This document shows, piece by piece, positions 18,465-26,753 of a DNA stretch of 64,000 nucleotides. Location of the stretch: positions 1 through 64,000 of the forward strand of contig JAWODJ010000021.1 of the NCBI GenBank assembly GCA_046483315.1. The letters run 5' to 3'. The position numbers and the translations under genes were made by a program. The notes under the pieces are model-generated. The model was not told where the DNA came from. It did not search any database and saw nothing but the letters and a program-made list of their open reading frames with translations. Numbering within the stretch: position 1 is the stretch's first letter; every line of letters starts with the position of its first letter. This stretch comes from PXAP01 sp046483315. Its GTDB lineage: Bacteria; Bacteroidota; Bacteroidia; Bacteroidales; PUMT01.

Positions 18465-19859
18465 TTAATACCCAAGAATTTTGAGCATTGACTTATGACT
18501 TTGCTCTTTTGCAAAAAGTTTTGTAGTAATTTCACCCTCCTCGTCCATATCAATGATTATATGCTTGGGAGCAGGTATCAGGCAGTGCTGAATGCCACCA
18601 TACCCGCCAATGGATTCCTGATAGGCCCCTGTGTGGAACAGTCCTATATACTGTGTATCTCCCGATTTTATTTTCGGAAGGAATATGGCATTTGCATGAG
18701 TCTCAGAGTTGTAATAATCTTCACTGTCACAAGTCAGTCCCCCCAGAAAAACTCTTTCATACTCCTCTTCCCAGTTGTTTATTGCAAGAAGGATGAATCT
18801 TTTATTCAGAGCCCAGGTATCGGGCAGGGTTGTCATGAACGAGGAGTCTATCATGTTCCATATTTCACGGTCATTTTGCCGTTTTTGTCCCAGTATTGAG
18901 TAAAGAACTGCACTGCTTTCCCCAACTGTGTATGATCCAAATTCAGTAAATATGTCCGGTTCAGGTATTTCATTGCGATTACATATATTCTTTATCTGTG
19001 CAATTATCTCTTCTGCCATATATTCATATTCATAGTCGAATGTCAATGAATTTTTTATCGGGAAGCCTCCTCCAATATTCAATGAATCCAGCTCAGGGCA
19101 TATTTTTTTTAGTTCACAGTAGACATTGACACATTTTGAAAGTTCGTTCCAGTAATATGCATTGTCGCCAATACCGGTATTTATAAAAAAGTGAAGCATT
19201 TTCAGCTCCAGTCCGGGATCTGACTTTATCTTCTCCTCGTAAAAAGAGACAATGTCATTGTACCTGATGCCGAGCCTGGATGTGTAGAATTCAAATTTTG
19301 GCTCCTCCTCTGCTGCTATCCTGATACCTACCTTGTATTTTTTGTCGGTCAGGCTGTTAAGCTGGTCCAGTTCGAATTTGTTGTCAAGAACCGGAATGGT
19401 ATTTGAAAATCCGTTATTTATAAAAGTGGCAATGTTCTCAATGTACTGGGGACGCTTGAAGCCATTGCACACTATGAAAATATCCTTATTGACAAGGCCT
19501 GTCTGGTACAGCTCCTCAATAATATTAAGGTCAAAAGCCGAAGATGTTTCCAGGTGTACATCGTTTTCAAGGACTTTTTCCAGGACAAAGGAGAAGTGTG
19601 AACTTTTTGTGCAGTAACAGTAGTTGTAGCCGCCATTGTAATCTGCCTTGGCTATTGCCACATTGAACCACTTTTTAGCCTGTTGTATTTGCTGGCTGAT
19701 CTTTGGAAGATATGTTATCTTCAGGGGTGTGCCATATTGTTTAATAATATCCATAAGAGAGATACCGTTAAAATACAGCTCATTTTCCTCAACACTGAAT
19801 TCCTTCTGAGGAAATTCAAAAGTTTGTTCTATCAGATCAATATACTTGTTCTTCATCAT
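18465..19859 (-). CDS. speA: Arginine decarboxylase, short Bacteroidota fold-III form
   Basis: 464 residues, alanine-racemase-fold PLP decarboxylase. The cofactor lysine is in YNYCYCTKSSHF, in place of the usual YAVKAN. The glycine-rich LNIGGGFP, FTEFGSYTVGESSAV (PLP phosphate site) and GLTCDSEDYY (catalytic Cys of the other subunit) can be read. The protein is much shorter than E. coli SpeA (about 660 residues), and its divergent active site resembles the arginine decarboxylases of Bacteroidota. First gene of the polyamine operon. Two adjacent ATGs (19859, 19856) are possible starts. Diaminopimelate or carboxynorspermidine decarboxylase is less likely given agmatinase next door. Confidence 0.85.
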   Translation of the reverse strand: MMKNKYIDLIEQTFEFPQKEFSVEENELYFNGISLMDIIKQYGTPLKITYLPKISQQIQQAKKWFNVAIAKADYNGGYNYCYCTKSSHFSFVLEKVLENDVHLETSSAFDLNIIEELYQTGLVNKDIFIVCNGFKRPQYIENIATFINNGFSNTIPVLDNKFELDQLNSLTDKKYKVGIRIAAEEEPKFEFYTSRLGIRYNDIVSFYEEKIKSDPGLELKMLHFFINTGIGDNAYYWNELSKCVNVYCELKKICPELDSLNIGGGFPIKNSLTFDYEYEYMAEEIIAQIKNICNRNEIPEPDIFTEFGSYTVGESSAVLYSILGQKRQNDREIWNMIDSSFMTTLPDTWALNKRFILLAINNWEEEYERVFLGGLTCDSEDYYNSETHANAIFLPKIKSGDTQYIGLFHTGAYQESIGGYGGIQHCLIPAPKHIIIDMDEEGEITTKLFAKEQSHKSMLKILGY

Positions 19860-20051
19860 CGGAATTTTTTACGGACATAAAAAAGTTTGCAAATAAAATT
19901 AAAATTTCTTAAGCCTCAAAGAAATATTTAAGTAAATAAGATGAATTATCGAATTTATAACAATGTAACTTGTCCGGATATTGTTTTCGGCAGGCATTTG
20001 TTTTTATTGGTTATGGTTTGCTGAGGTATGTTATGATTTCATGGTATTTTG

Positions 20052-20059
20052 TATCTTTG
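20052..20059 (+). promoter_or_regulatory. -7 box upstream of the GNAT-nitrilase gene
   Basis: TATCTTTG matches TAnnTTTG, 58 nt before the start codon. The -33 element is not clear. The 258-bp divergent region 19860-20117 also must hold the speA promoter, which I could not place. Confidence 0.4.
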
Positions 20060-20117
20060 CCCGGTCTTTTGAAAAGGGTGTTATAAATAGTATTTTGCAT
20101 AAAACCGCAACTAAAGT

Positions 20118-21650
20118 ATGAACAAGGATACAACTGTTGTTTTAAGGAATCTGGAACTGAAGGATTATGACGATATAGCCGAGGCGATGAAAATTGCTTA
20201 TTCAGGTATCGGGGAAATTCCCTGGAAGTATTCGCAAATGAAAAAATTGATGAATCTTTTTCCGGAGGGACAGATATGTGTTGAGGTAAATCGAAAGGTA
20301 GTTGCCTGTGCTTTGTCGATCGTGGTGAACTATGATAGTTACGGTGATTCACATAATTACAGACAAATTACCGGGAATGAAAAATTTACCACTCATGACC
20401 CTGACGGTGACGTGCTTTATGGGATAGATGTTTTTGTTCATCCCGAATACCGCAATATGAGGCTTGGGCGCCGTCTTTATGATGCACGCAAGGAGTTATG
20501 TGAAAACTTAAATCTCAGGGCAATTGTTGCCGGAGGGCGTATCCCGGGATACCAGGACTATGCTGACCAATACAGTCCTAAACAGTATATCGAAAAAGTT
20601 GAAATGAGAGAAATTTACGACCCCATTCTTACTTTTCAGATTTCCAATAATTTCCATGTCAAAAAGATACTCCGGAATTATCTTCCCAATGACAATGAAT
20701 CCAAAACCTTTGCTACTCTTCTTGAGTGGAACAATATTTATTACGAGGAGAAAGAAAAGGCTATAGGCCGTAAAAAATCAGTGGTGCGGCTTGGTCTGGT
20801 ACAGTGGCAGATGCGTAATCTTCCATCACTTGATGCACTTATTGAGCAAATGGAATTTTTTATTGATGCGGTAAGTGATTACCAGAGTGATTTTATCCTG
20901 TTTCCCGAGTTTTTCAATGCCCCCCTGATGGCTAAATATAACCACCTGGCTGAATCTGATGCAATAAGGGCTCTTGCAAATTATTCCGAGCCAATAAGAA
21001 GCAAGTTTGTAGAGTTTGCCATCTCCTACAATGTCAACATAATATGCGGCAGTCTGCCGGTATATGAAAACGACAAACTTTACAATATTGCTTATCTTTG
21101 CCGGCGTGACGGGTCATGGGATATGCAATACAAGATACATATCACCCCGAGTGAGCTTACAAGCTGGGGCCTGACCGGGGGTAACGATATCAGGGTGTTC
21201 AATACCGATTCGGGAAAAGTGGGTGTATTGATCTGTTATGATGTTGAATTTCCTGAATTGGGAAGAATAATGGCTGATCAGGGACTGGAGATACTGTTTG
21301 TTCCGTTTGTTACGGATACTCAGAACGGATATAACAGGGTGAGGCACTGTGCTCAGGCCAGGGCGATAGAAAATGAATGTTATGTTGCTATTGCCGGGGG
21401 AGTGGGCAATCTGCCCAGGGTTAACAATATGGATATTCAATACGCCCAGTCCGCTGTTTTTTCTCCTTCAGATTTTGCTTTTCCAACTAGTGCGGTTGTA
21501 AGTGAAGCAACACCAAATACAGAGATGACCCTTATTGTTGATGTGAACCTTGATTTGTTAAAAGAACTGCATGTCAATGGTTCTGTAAGAAACCTGAAAG
21601 ACCGGAGAACGGATCTGTATAACCTGAAGTGGAATAAAAAACTTTCATAA
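20118..21650 (+). CDS. Bifunctional GNAT acetyltransferase / carbon-nitrogen hydrolase
   Basis: 510 residues in two domains. Residues 1-180 are GNAT-like, with GIDVFVHPEYRNMRLGRRLY forming the acetyl-CoA motif A. Residues about 220-505 are a nitrilase-superfamily amidase with Glu in LFPEFF, Lys in YKIHITPSE and Cys in VLICYDVEFPE. The fusion is widespread in Bacteroidota with unknown substrate. The gene is divergent from arginine decarboxylase, so a polyamine or carbamoyl/acetyl-amide substrate is an attractive guess. The last base of its stop is the first base of the purM ATG, indicating tight coupling. Confidence 0.9.
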   Translation: MNKDTTVVLRNLELKDYDDIAEAMKIAYSGIGEIPWKYSQMKKLMNLFPEGQICVEVNRKVVACALSIVVNYDSYGDSHNYRQITGNEKFTTHDPDGDVLYGIDVFVHPEYRNMRLGRRLYDARKELCENLNLRAIVAGGRIPGYQDYADQYSPKQYIEKVEMREIYDPILTFQISNNFHVKKILRNYLPNDNESKTFATLLEWNNIYYEEKEKAIGRKKSVVRLGLVQWQMRNLPSLDALIEQMEFFIDAVSDYQSDFILFPEFFNAPLMAKYNHLAESDAIRALANYSEPIRSKFVEFAISYNVNIICGSLPVYENDKLYNIAYLCRRDGSWDMQYKIHITPSELTSWGLTGGNDIRVFNTDSGKVGVLICYDVEFPELGRIMADQGLEILFVPFVTDTQNGYNRVRHCAQARAIENECYVAIAGGVGNLPRVNNMDIQYAQSAVFSPSDFAFPTSAVVSEATPNTEMTLIVDVNLDLLKELHVNGSVRNLKDRRTDLYNLKWNKKLS

Positions 21651-22819
21651 TGGCCAAAAAGTCACGGTATGACAGCAGAGGTGTATCTGCCTCAAAAAAA
21701 GATGTTTACAGTGCAATACAAGCTATTGATAAAGGGCTTTATCCGGAGGCTTTCTGCAAGGTAATACCCGATATACTTGGCGGAGATGAAGGCTATTGCA
21801 ATATTATGCATGCTGATGGTGCCGGTACCAAATCATCCCTGGCTTACATATACTGGAAAGAAACAGGAGATATCTCTGTCTGGAAAGGGATAGCCCAGGA
21901 TGCCATAGTGATGAACATAGATGATCTGCTTTGTGTGGGGGCTACTGACAACATCCTGCTATCCTCTACTATTGGCCGGAATAAGAACCTTATACCGGGG
22001 GAAGTCATTGCAGCAATTATTAACGGGACTGAAGAGTTTCTTGATGATTTGCGTAACCTCGGTATAGGAATTTATTCAACAGGGGGAGAGACCGCAGATG
22101 TGGGAGACCTTGTACGTACCGTCATTGTTGATTCAACAGTAACCTGCAGGATGAAACGGGCCGATATTATTACAAACCGCAACATAAGAGCCGGAGATGT
22201 TATAGTGGGACTGTCGTCCTTTGGGAAGGCAAAATATGAAAAACAGTATAACAGCGGGATGGGAAGTAACGGATTAACTTCAGCCCGTCATGATGTTTTT
22301 GGCTCCAGGCTGACTTCAGCATATCCTGAAAGCTTTGATCCGTGTATCCCGGCAGAACTGGTATACAGCGGATCGAAGGAGTTAACTGATTTAGTCGGGA
22401 ATACGGGACTGGATGCAGGGAGGCTGGTATTGTCGCCTACACGTACTTATGCGCCCGTAATAAGGGAAGTGCTAAAAAAATATCGCGCCGTTATTCATGG
22501 AATGGTTCACTGCAGCGGAGGAGCACAGACAAAGGTCCTGAATTTTGTGAATAATCTGCATGTGATTAAGGACAACCTGTTTGACCTTCCGCCGCTTTTC
22601 AGTATCATTCAGGAACAATCAGGTACCCGGTGGGAAGAGATGTACAGGGTTTTTAACATGGGACACAGGTTTGAATTGTATGTACCATCAGGCATTGCCG
22701 GTGAAATCATTGATATTTCAGGAAGTTTTGGCGTTGATGCCAGGGTGGTAGGGCATTGTGAAGAGTCTGACAGTAAGAGGCTGACTATTATTTCTGAATT
22801 CGGCAGGTTTGAGTATTAG
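21650..22819 (+). CDS. purM: Phosphoribosylformylglycinamidine cyclo-ligase (AIR synthase)
   Basis: 389 residues, longer than the roughly 345 of E. coli PurM but like the Bacteroidota form. HADGAGTKSSLAYIYW (substrate loop), GIAQDAIVMNIDDLLCVGA, YSTGGETADVGDLVRT and GMVHCSGGAQTKVLNF are conserved PurM elements. It converts FGAM and ATP to AIR in purine synthesis. The start overlaps the preceding stop by 1 nt. The order purM-prfA-pyrF is a recurrent Bacteroidales arrangement. Confidence 0.93.
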   Translation: MAKKSRYDSRGVSASKKDVYSAIQAIDKGLYPEAFCKVIPDILGGDEGYCNIMHADGAGTKSSLAYIYWKETGDISVWKGIAQDAIVMNIDDLLCVGATDNILLSSTIGRNKNLIPGEVIAAIINGTEEFLDDLRNLGIGIYSTGGETADVGDLVRTVIVDSTVTCRMKRADIITNRNIRAGDVIVGLSSFGKAKYEKQYNSGMGSNGLTSARHDVFGSRLTSAYPESFDPCIPAELVYSGSKELTDLVGNTGLDAGRLVLSPTRTYAPVIREVLKKYRAVIHGMVHCSGGAQTKVLNFVNNLHVIKDNLFDLPPLFSIIQEQSGTRWEEMYRVFNMGHRFELYVPSGIAGEIIDISGSFGVDARVVGHCEESDSKRLTIISEFGRFEY

Positions 22820-22909
22820 TTAAAGAAATTTGCTGTTATTTCTGCTGTGCCGGCGAGCGTCTGCGTGAAAACGGATTTGAGCCATAATAATTGATAACAA
22901 TATCTTTAT

Positions 22910-22917
22910 TAACTTTG
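22910..22917 (+). promoter_or_regulatory. -7 box upstream of prfA
   Basis: TAACTTTG matches TAnnTTTG, 31 nt before the prfA start. A TTG at 22891-22893 is only 16 nt upstream, shorter than usual. Confidence 0.35.
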
Positions 22918-22947
22918 TAAATAATATTATCTGCTATATATTAAAAT

Positions 22948-24033
22948 ATGGGGAATAATAATATTCTGGAAAAACTTGAGGGAGTGAGGCTCAGGTTTGA
23001 GGAGATCGAACAGTTACTTACCGACCCTGATGTTGCAAGTGATATGCAGCGTTATATTAAACTTAACAAGGAATACCGTGATCTGGAACCTGTTGTGAAA
23101 ACCTACAGGGAATATAAGAATATACTGAGCAATATTGATTCTGCCAGGGAAATTCTCTCCACCGAGAAGGATGAGGAGCTGAGGGAGATGGCAGGCATGG
23201 AGCTTGATGAACTGCAGAAACAGGTTGAACCAATTGAGGAAAAAATCCGTGTTCTGCTCCTTCCTGCTGATCCTGAGGATGAGAAAAATGCCATTGTCGA
23301 GATCAGGGCAGGCACCGGAGGTGATGAGGCCAGTATTTTTGCAGGTGATCTCTTCAGGATGTACAGCAAGTTTTGTGAAATTAAAAAGTGGAAGCTGGAA
23401 GTTACTCATTATAATGAGGGTACAGCTGGCGGATACAAGGAGGTTGTTTTCAATGTTACCGGACAGGGGGTTTATGGTATCCTGAAGTACGAATCCGGTG
23501 TGCACAGGGTGCAAAGGGTGCCGCAGACTGAAACCCAGGGGAGGGTGCATACATCTGCCGCCACGGTGGCTGTTTTACCCGAAGCCGAAGAGTTTGACAT
23601 AGAACTGAAAACAGATGATATAAGAAAGGATACTTACTGTTCATCCGGGCCCGGGGGCCAGTCAGTCAATACAACCTATTCTGCTATCAGACTTACACAT
23701 ATACCCAGTGGAATAGTGGTTACCTGCCAGGATCAGAAATCGCAGCTTAAGAACCTGGATAAGGCTATGGCCGAGTTAAGAACCCGTTTATATAACCTGG
23801 AATACCAGAAATATATAGATGAGATCTCTTCAAAGAGAAAAACCATGGTTTCTACCGGAGACAGGTCGGCCAAGATACGTACCTACAACTACCAGCAGGG
23901 AAGGGTTACCGATCACCGGATAAATCTTACTCTTTATAATCTCACAGCCATACTTGACGGTGATCTTGAAGATGTGATAGAAAAACTACAGATGGCAGAG
24001 AATGCCGAGCGAATGAAGGCCAGCAGCGTTTAA
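22948..24033 (+). CDS. prfA: Peptide chain release factor 1
   Basis: 361 residues, the usual RF1 length. The stop-codon recognition tripeptide PxT is PQT within RVPQTETQGRVHTSAA. The catalytic GGQ is in SSGPGGQSVNTT, which hydrolyses peptidyl-tRNA and is normally methylated on Gln by PrmC. GDRSAKIRTYNYQQGRVTDH is the conserved distal segment. PxT and not SPF assigns it to RF1 (UAA/UAG). prmC is not adjacent. Confidence 0.97.
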   Translation: MGNNNILEKLEGVRLRFEEIEQLLTDPDVASDMQRYIKLNKEYRDLEPVVKTYREYKNILSNIDSAREILSTEKDEELREMAGMELDELQKQVEPIEEKIRVLLLPADPEDEKNAIVEIRAGTGGDEASIFAGDLFRMYSKFCEIKKWKLEVTHYNEGTAGGYKEVVFNVTGQGVYGILKYESGVHRVQRVPQTETQGRVHTSAATVAVLPEAEEFDIELKTDDIRKDTYCSSGPGGQSVNTTYSAIRLTHIPSGIVVTCQDQKSQLKNLDKAMAELRTRLYNLEYQKYIDEISSKRKTMVSTGDRSAKIRTYNYQQGRVTDHRINLTLYNLTAILDGDLEDVIEKLQMAENAERMKASSV

Positions 24034-24078
24034 TGTTTTGTCCGTTAACAGGTATTGTTAAACTCAACATTATCTTTT

Positions 24079-24912
24079 ATGACTGCGAACGATATTTTTA
24101 AAAATATATGTAAAAAGCAAAGTTTCTTGTGTGTGGGGCTTGACCCTGACCTCTCGAAGTTTCCTGAATCGGTTCTGGAAACCGATGATCCGGTATACGA
24201 GTTCAATAAGAAGATAATTGATGCCACGCATGAGTTTGTTGTTGCCTGCAAGCTCAATATAGCTTTTTATGAATCTCTTGGATCAAGCGGCTGGTGGAGT
24301 CTTGAAAAGACTGTTGAATACATCAGGAAGAAATATCCGGAAATATTTCTTATTGCAGATGCAAAAAGGGGTGATATAGGCAATACATCCAGAAAATATG
24401 CTGTCGCGTATTTTGAAAATCTTGGATTTGATGCCATAACCGTAGCTCCCTATATGGGAGAGGACTCGGTCAGACCTTTCCTGGATTATAAAGAAAAATG
24501 GACAGTACTGCTGGCTGTCACATCCAATACCGGATCGGCCGATTTTCAGATGACCAGGGACATTGATACAGGCATGTATCTTTTTGAGAAAGTTGTTCAG
24601 AAAGCTTCCTCCTGGGGAACAAGGGATAATCTGATGTTCGTTGTCGGTGCAACGCAACCGGAAATGCTCAGGAGGGTCCGTAACCTTGTTCCCGGTCACT
24701 TCCTGCTTGTTCCCGGAATAGGCATTCAGGGCGGGAGTCTCGCTGCCGTTGGCGAACATGGTTTGAACGATCATTGCGGTTTACTGGTAAACTCCTCAAG
24801 GGCGATTATTCATGCTGACGAAACCAATGATTTTGATCTAGTTGCCAGGCACAAGGCTTCGATGATCAGGAATGAAATGGCCTCTGCTTTAAAAGAAAGA
24901 AAGATTATATGA
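24079..24912 (+). CDS. pyrF: Orotidine 5'-phosphate decarboxylase
   Basis: 277 residues, the longer (type 2) PyrF form. FLCVGLDPDLSKFPESV opens the barrel. LIADAKRGDIGNTSRKYA holds the DxKxxD catalytic tetrad, and APYMGEDSVRPF and VPGIGIQGG (phosphate loop) follow. It makes UMP from OMP. The ATG at 24079 is chosen over a TTG at 24055. It lies 45 bp downstream of prfA. Confidence 0.95.
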   Translation: MTANDIFKNICKKQSFLCVGLDPDLSKFPESVLETDDPVYEFNKKIIDATHEFVVACKLNIAFYESLGSSGWWSLEKTVEYIRKKYPEIFLIADAKRGDIGNTSRKYAVAYFENLGFDAITVAPYMGEDSVRPFLDYKEKWTVLLAVTSNTGSADFQMTRDIDTGMYLFEKVVQKASSWGTRDNLMFVVGATQPEMLRRVRNLVPGHFLLVPGIGIQGGSLAAVGEHGLNDHCGLLVNSSRAIIHADETNDFDLVARHKASMIRNEMASALKERKII

Positions 24913-25014
24913 TATTATTATTTGGTAACTTTTCCTGAAAATCTCCAAACAGCATCCCTTGTTTTTTTCCTGGTTATTTTTTATCTTTAATAGAGTTACT
25001 CTGTTATCTTAAAA

Positions 25015-26283
25015 ATGACTGAAGATTTCCTGCATTATATCTGGAAACGAGGTTTGTATAGTTCCCTGGCGGTTAACCGGCAAATCGGAGAAAACATTGA
25101 GGTGCTCAGCAGCGGGGAGATGAACAGCAATGCCGGTCCGGACTTTTTCAACGCGATAATCAGGATAGGGGGTACAATCTTTGCCGGAAATGTGGAGATA
25201 CATGTAAACAGCTCGGACTGGTACAGGCACGGACATCATCACGACAGGGCCTACGACAATGTGATACTTCAGCTTGTGCTGAACAGGGATACTGAAGTGA
25301 GAAGAACCACCGGGGATATAATACCAACTGCTGTACTATCATTCGATATAAAACTGCAGGAAAATTACCGGCATCTTCTGGGTAATGAATCATGGATCCC
25401 CTGCCAGCCCTGGATAAACCAGGTTGATCCGGCCCTGGCCGGAGGATGGCTGGACGAAATGGCAATACTGCGTATTGAGGAGAAAGCACACCTGGTTGGT
25501 GAGATAAGGCATTACAACAATAACTGCTGGGAAGAAAGTTTCTATCAGCAGCTTGCACGTAATTTCGGGTTCAGGCTCAACGGGGCAGTCTTCGAAATGC
25601 TGGCCAGATCACTGCCTTATAAGTTTCTGCTCAGGCACAGGGATGATCTTTTTCAGCTTGAAGCGATGCTCTTCGGACAGGCGGGGATGTTATGCGAAAA
25701 TGAGGGCGATGAGTATTTTATGGCATTGAAAAAAGAGTACTCTTTTCTTAAAAGCAAATACAGGTTAAAGCCGCTTGAGAAACACTTGTGGAGATTTCTC
25801 CGGCTTCGTCCCGCCAATTTCCCCACCGTCCGGCTATCCCAGTTTGCTGCTTTATTGCATGAAAAAACCTCCCTGTTTTCGTCAGTTCTCAATTGCCGGG
25901 ATATTGAATCGCTCTCTTCTCTCTTCAGGATTTCATCTTCAGAATACTGGGATACCCATTTTCTTTTCAGCAAACCTTCAGCCAGGCATTCAAAGAGCAT
26001 TGGTGTTTTTGCCATCAGGTCGTTGATAATAAACACGGTGGTACCTGTATTGTATTTCTATGGGAAAAACCGGCAAATTGAAGAATACAGTAAAAGGGCG
26101 ATTGATTTTTTGAAGGCACTGCCTCCTGAAAACAATTCAGTTATAACCAGTTGGAGTGCTTTGGGAATCAGGGCGGGTAATGCTTTCCAGTCCCAGGCCC
26201 TTATGCAGCTTAAAAATGAGTTTTGCTCCTACAGGAGATGTCTGGATTGCAGTATAGGGAACCATATAATAAATGTTTGCTGA
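25015..26283 (+). CDS. DUF2851 family protein
   Basis: 422 residues. MTEDFLHYIWKRGLYSS and SSGEMNSNAGPDFFNAIIRI followed by GNVEIHVNSSDW and HHHDRAYDNVILQLV are the conserved N-terminal block of DUF2851, whose His/Asp pattern suggests a nuclease-like or metal-binding core. No function is established. A C-terminal cluster (CSYRRCLDCSIGN) could bind metal. It follows pyrF by 102 bp on the same strand. Confidence 0.9.
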   Translation: MTEDFLHYIWKRGLYSSLAVNRQIGENIEVLSSGEMNSNAGPDFFNAIIRIGGTIFAGNVEIHVNSSDWYRHGHHHDRAYDNVILQLVLNRDTEVRRTTGDIIPTAVLSFDIKLQENYRHLLGNESWIPCQPWINQVDPALAGGWLDEMAILRIEEKAHLVGEIRHYNNNCWEESFYQQLARNFGFRLNGAVFEMLARSLPYKFLLRHRDDLFQLEAMLFGQAGMLCENEGDEYFMALKKEYSFLKSKYRLKPLEKHLWRFLRLRPANFPTVRLSQFAALLHEKTSLFSSVLNCRDIESLSSLFRISSSEYWDTHFLFSKPSARHSKSIGVFAIRSLIINTVVPVLYFYGKNRQIEEYSKRAIDFLKALPPENNSVITSWSALGIRAGNAFQSQALMQLKNEFCSYRRCLDCSIGNHIINVC

Positions 26284-26340
26284 GGGGTTGTTTTTTTCCG
26301 CTAAAGCTAATGGGGTTAATTTTAAATTTTGAGGATTTTT

Positions 26341-26371
26341 ATTGAATTCTGAAAAAAATAGATTATTTTTG
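26341..26371 (+). promoter_or_regulatory. rpsO promoter
   Basis: TTG at 26342-26344 and TATTTTTG at 26364-26371 are 19 nt apart, matching the Bacteroidota consensus. The start codon is 40 nt downstream. Confidence 0.6.
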
Positions 26372-26411
26372 CAACTCTTAAAATGAATGTAATTAACAAA
26401 TTTATAAGGAA

Positions 26412-26681
26412 ATGTATCTGACAGCTGAAAAAAAACAGGAAATATTTAAGGAGCATGGTAATATTGCTGAAAATACCGGAAGTACAGAGGGACAAATTGC
26501 CTTGTTTACCTACCGGATTAACCATATGACCAATCATCTGAAAGCCAATCCCAGAGATTTCAGCACAGAACGTGCGCTGGTTAAGCTGGTCGGCAAGCGC
26601 AGAAGCCTGCTTGACTATCTTAAGGAAAGGGATATAGAACGTTACCGCGCTATTATTAAGTCACTTAAGCTCAGAAAGTAA
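26412..26681 (+). CDS. rpsO: 30S ribosomal protein S15
   Basis: 89 residues, exact family length. NTGSTEGQIALFTYRI is close to the S15 N-terminal helix signature, and LVKLVGKRRSLLDYLKERD is the 16S rRNA-binding region. S15 is a primary binder at the h20-h22 junction. It sits upstream of pnp, as in most bacteria. Confidence 0.97.
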   Translation: MYLTAEKKQEIFKEHGNIAENTGSTEGQIALFTYRINHMTNHLKANPRDFSTERALVKLVGKRRSLLDYLKERDIERYRAIIKSLKLRK

Positions 26682-26688
26682 TCAAGAG

Positions 26689-26717
26689 GGGCGATTTAAA
26701 TGAATTGCCCTTTTTTT
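26689..26717 (+). terminator. Terminator between rpsO and pnp
   Basis: Stem GGGCGATT (26689-26696), 6-nt loop, AATTGCCC (26703-26710) with one G-U pair, then seven T. It lies before the pnp start and may attenuate or serve as an RNA-processing site. Confidence 0.75.
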
Positions 26718-26753
26718 ATTGCTATTTATTCATACTATTATATATTATTTTAT

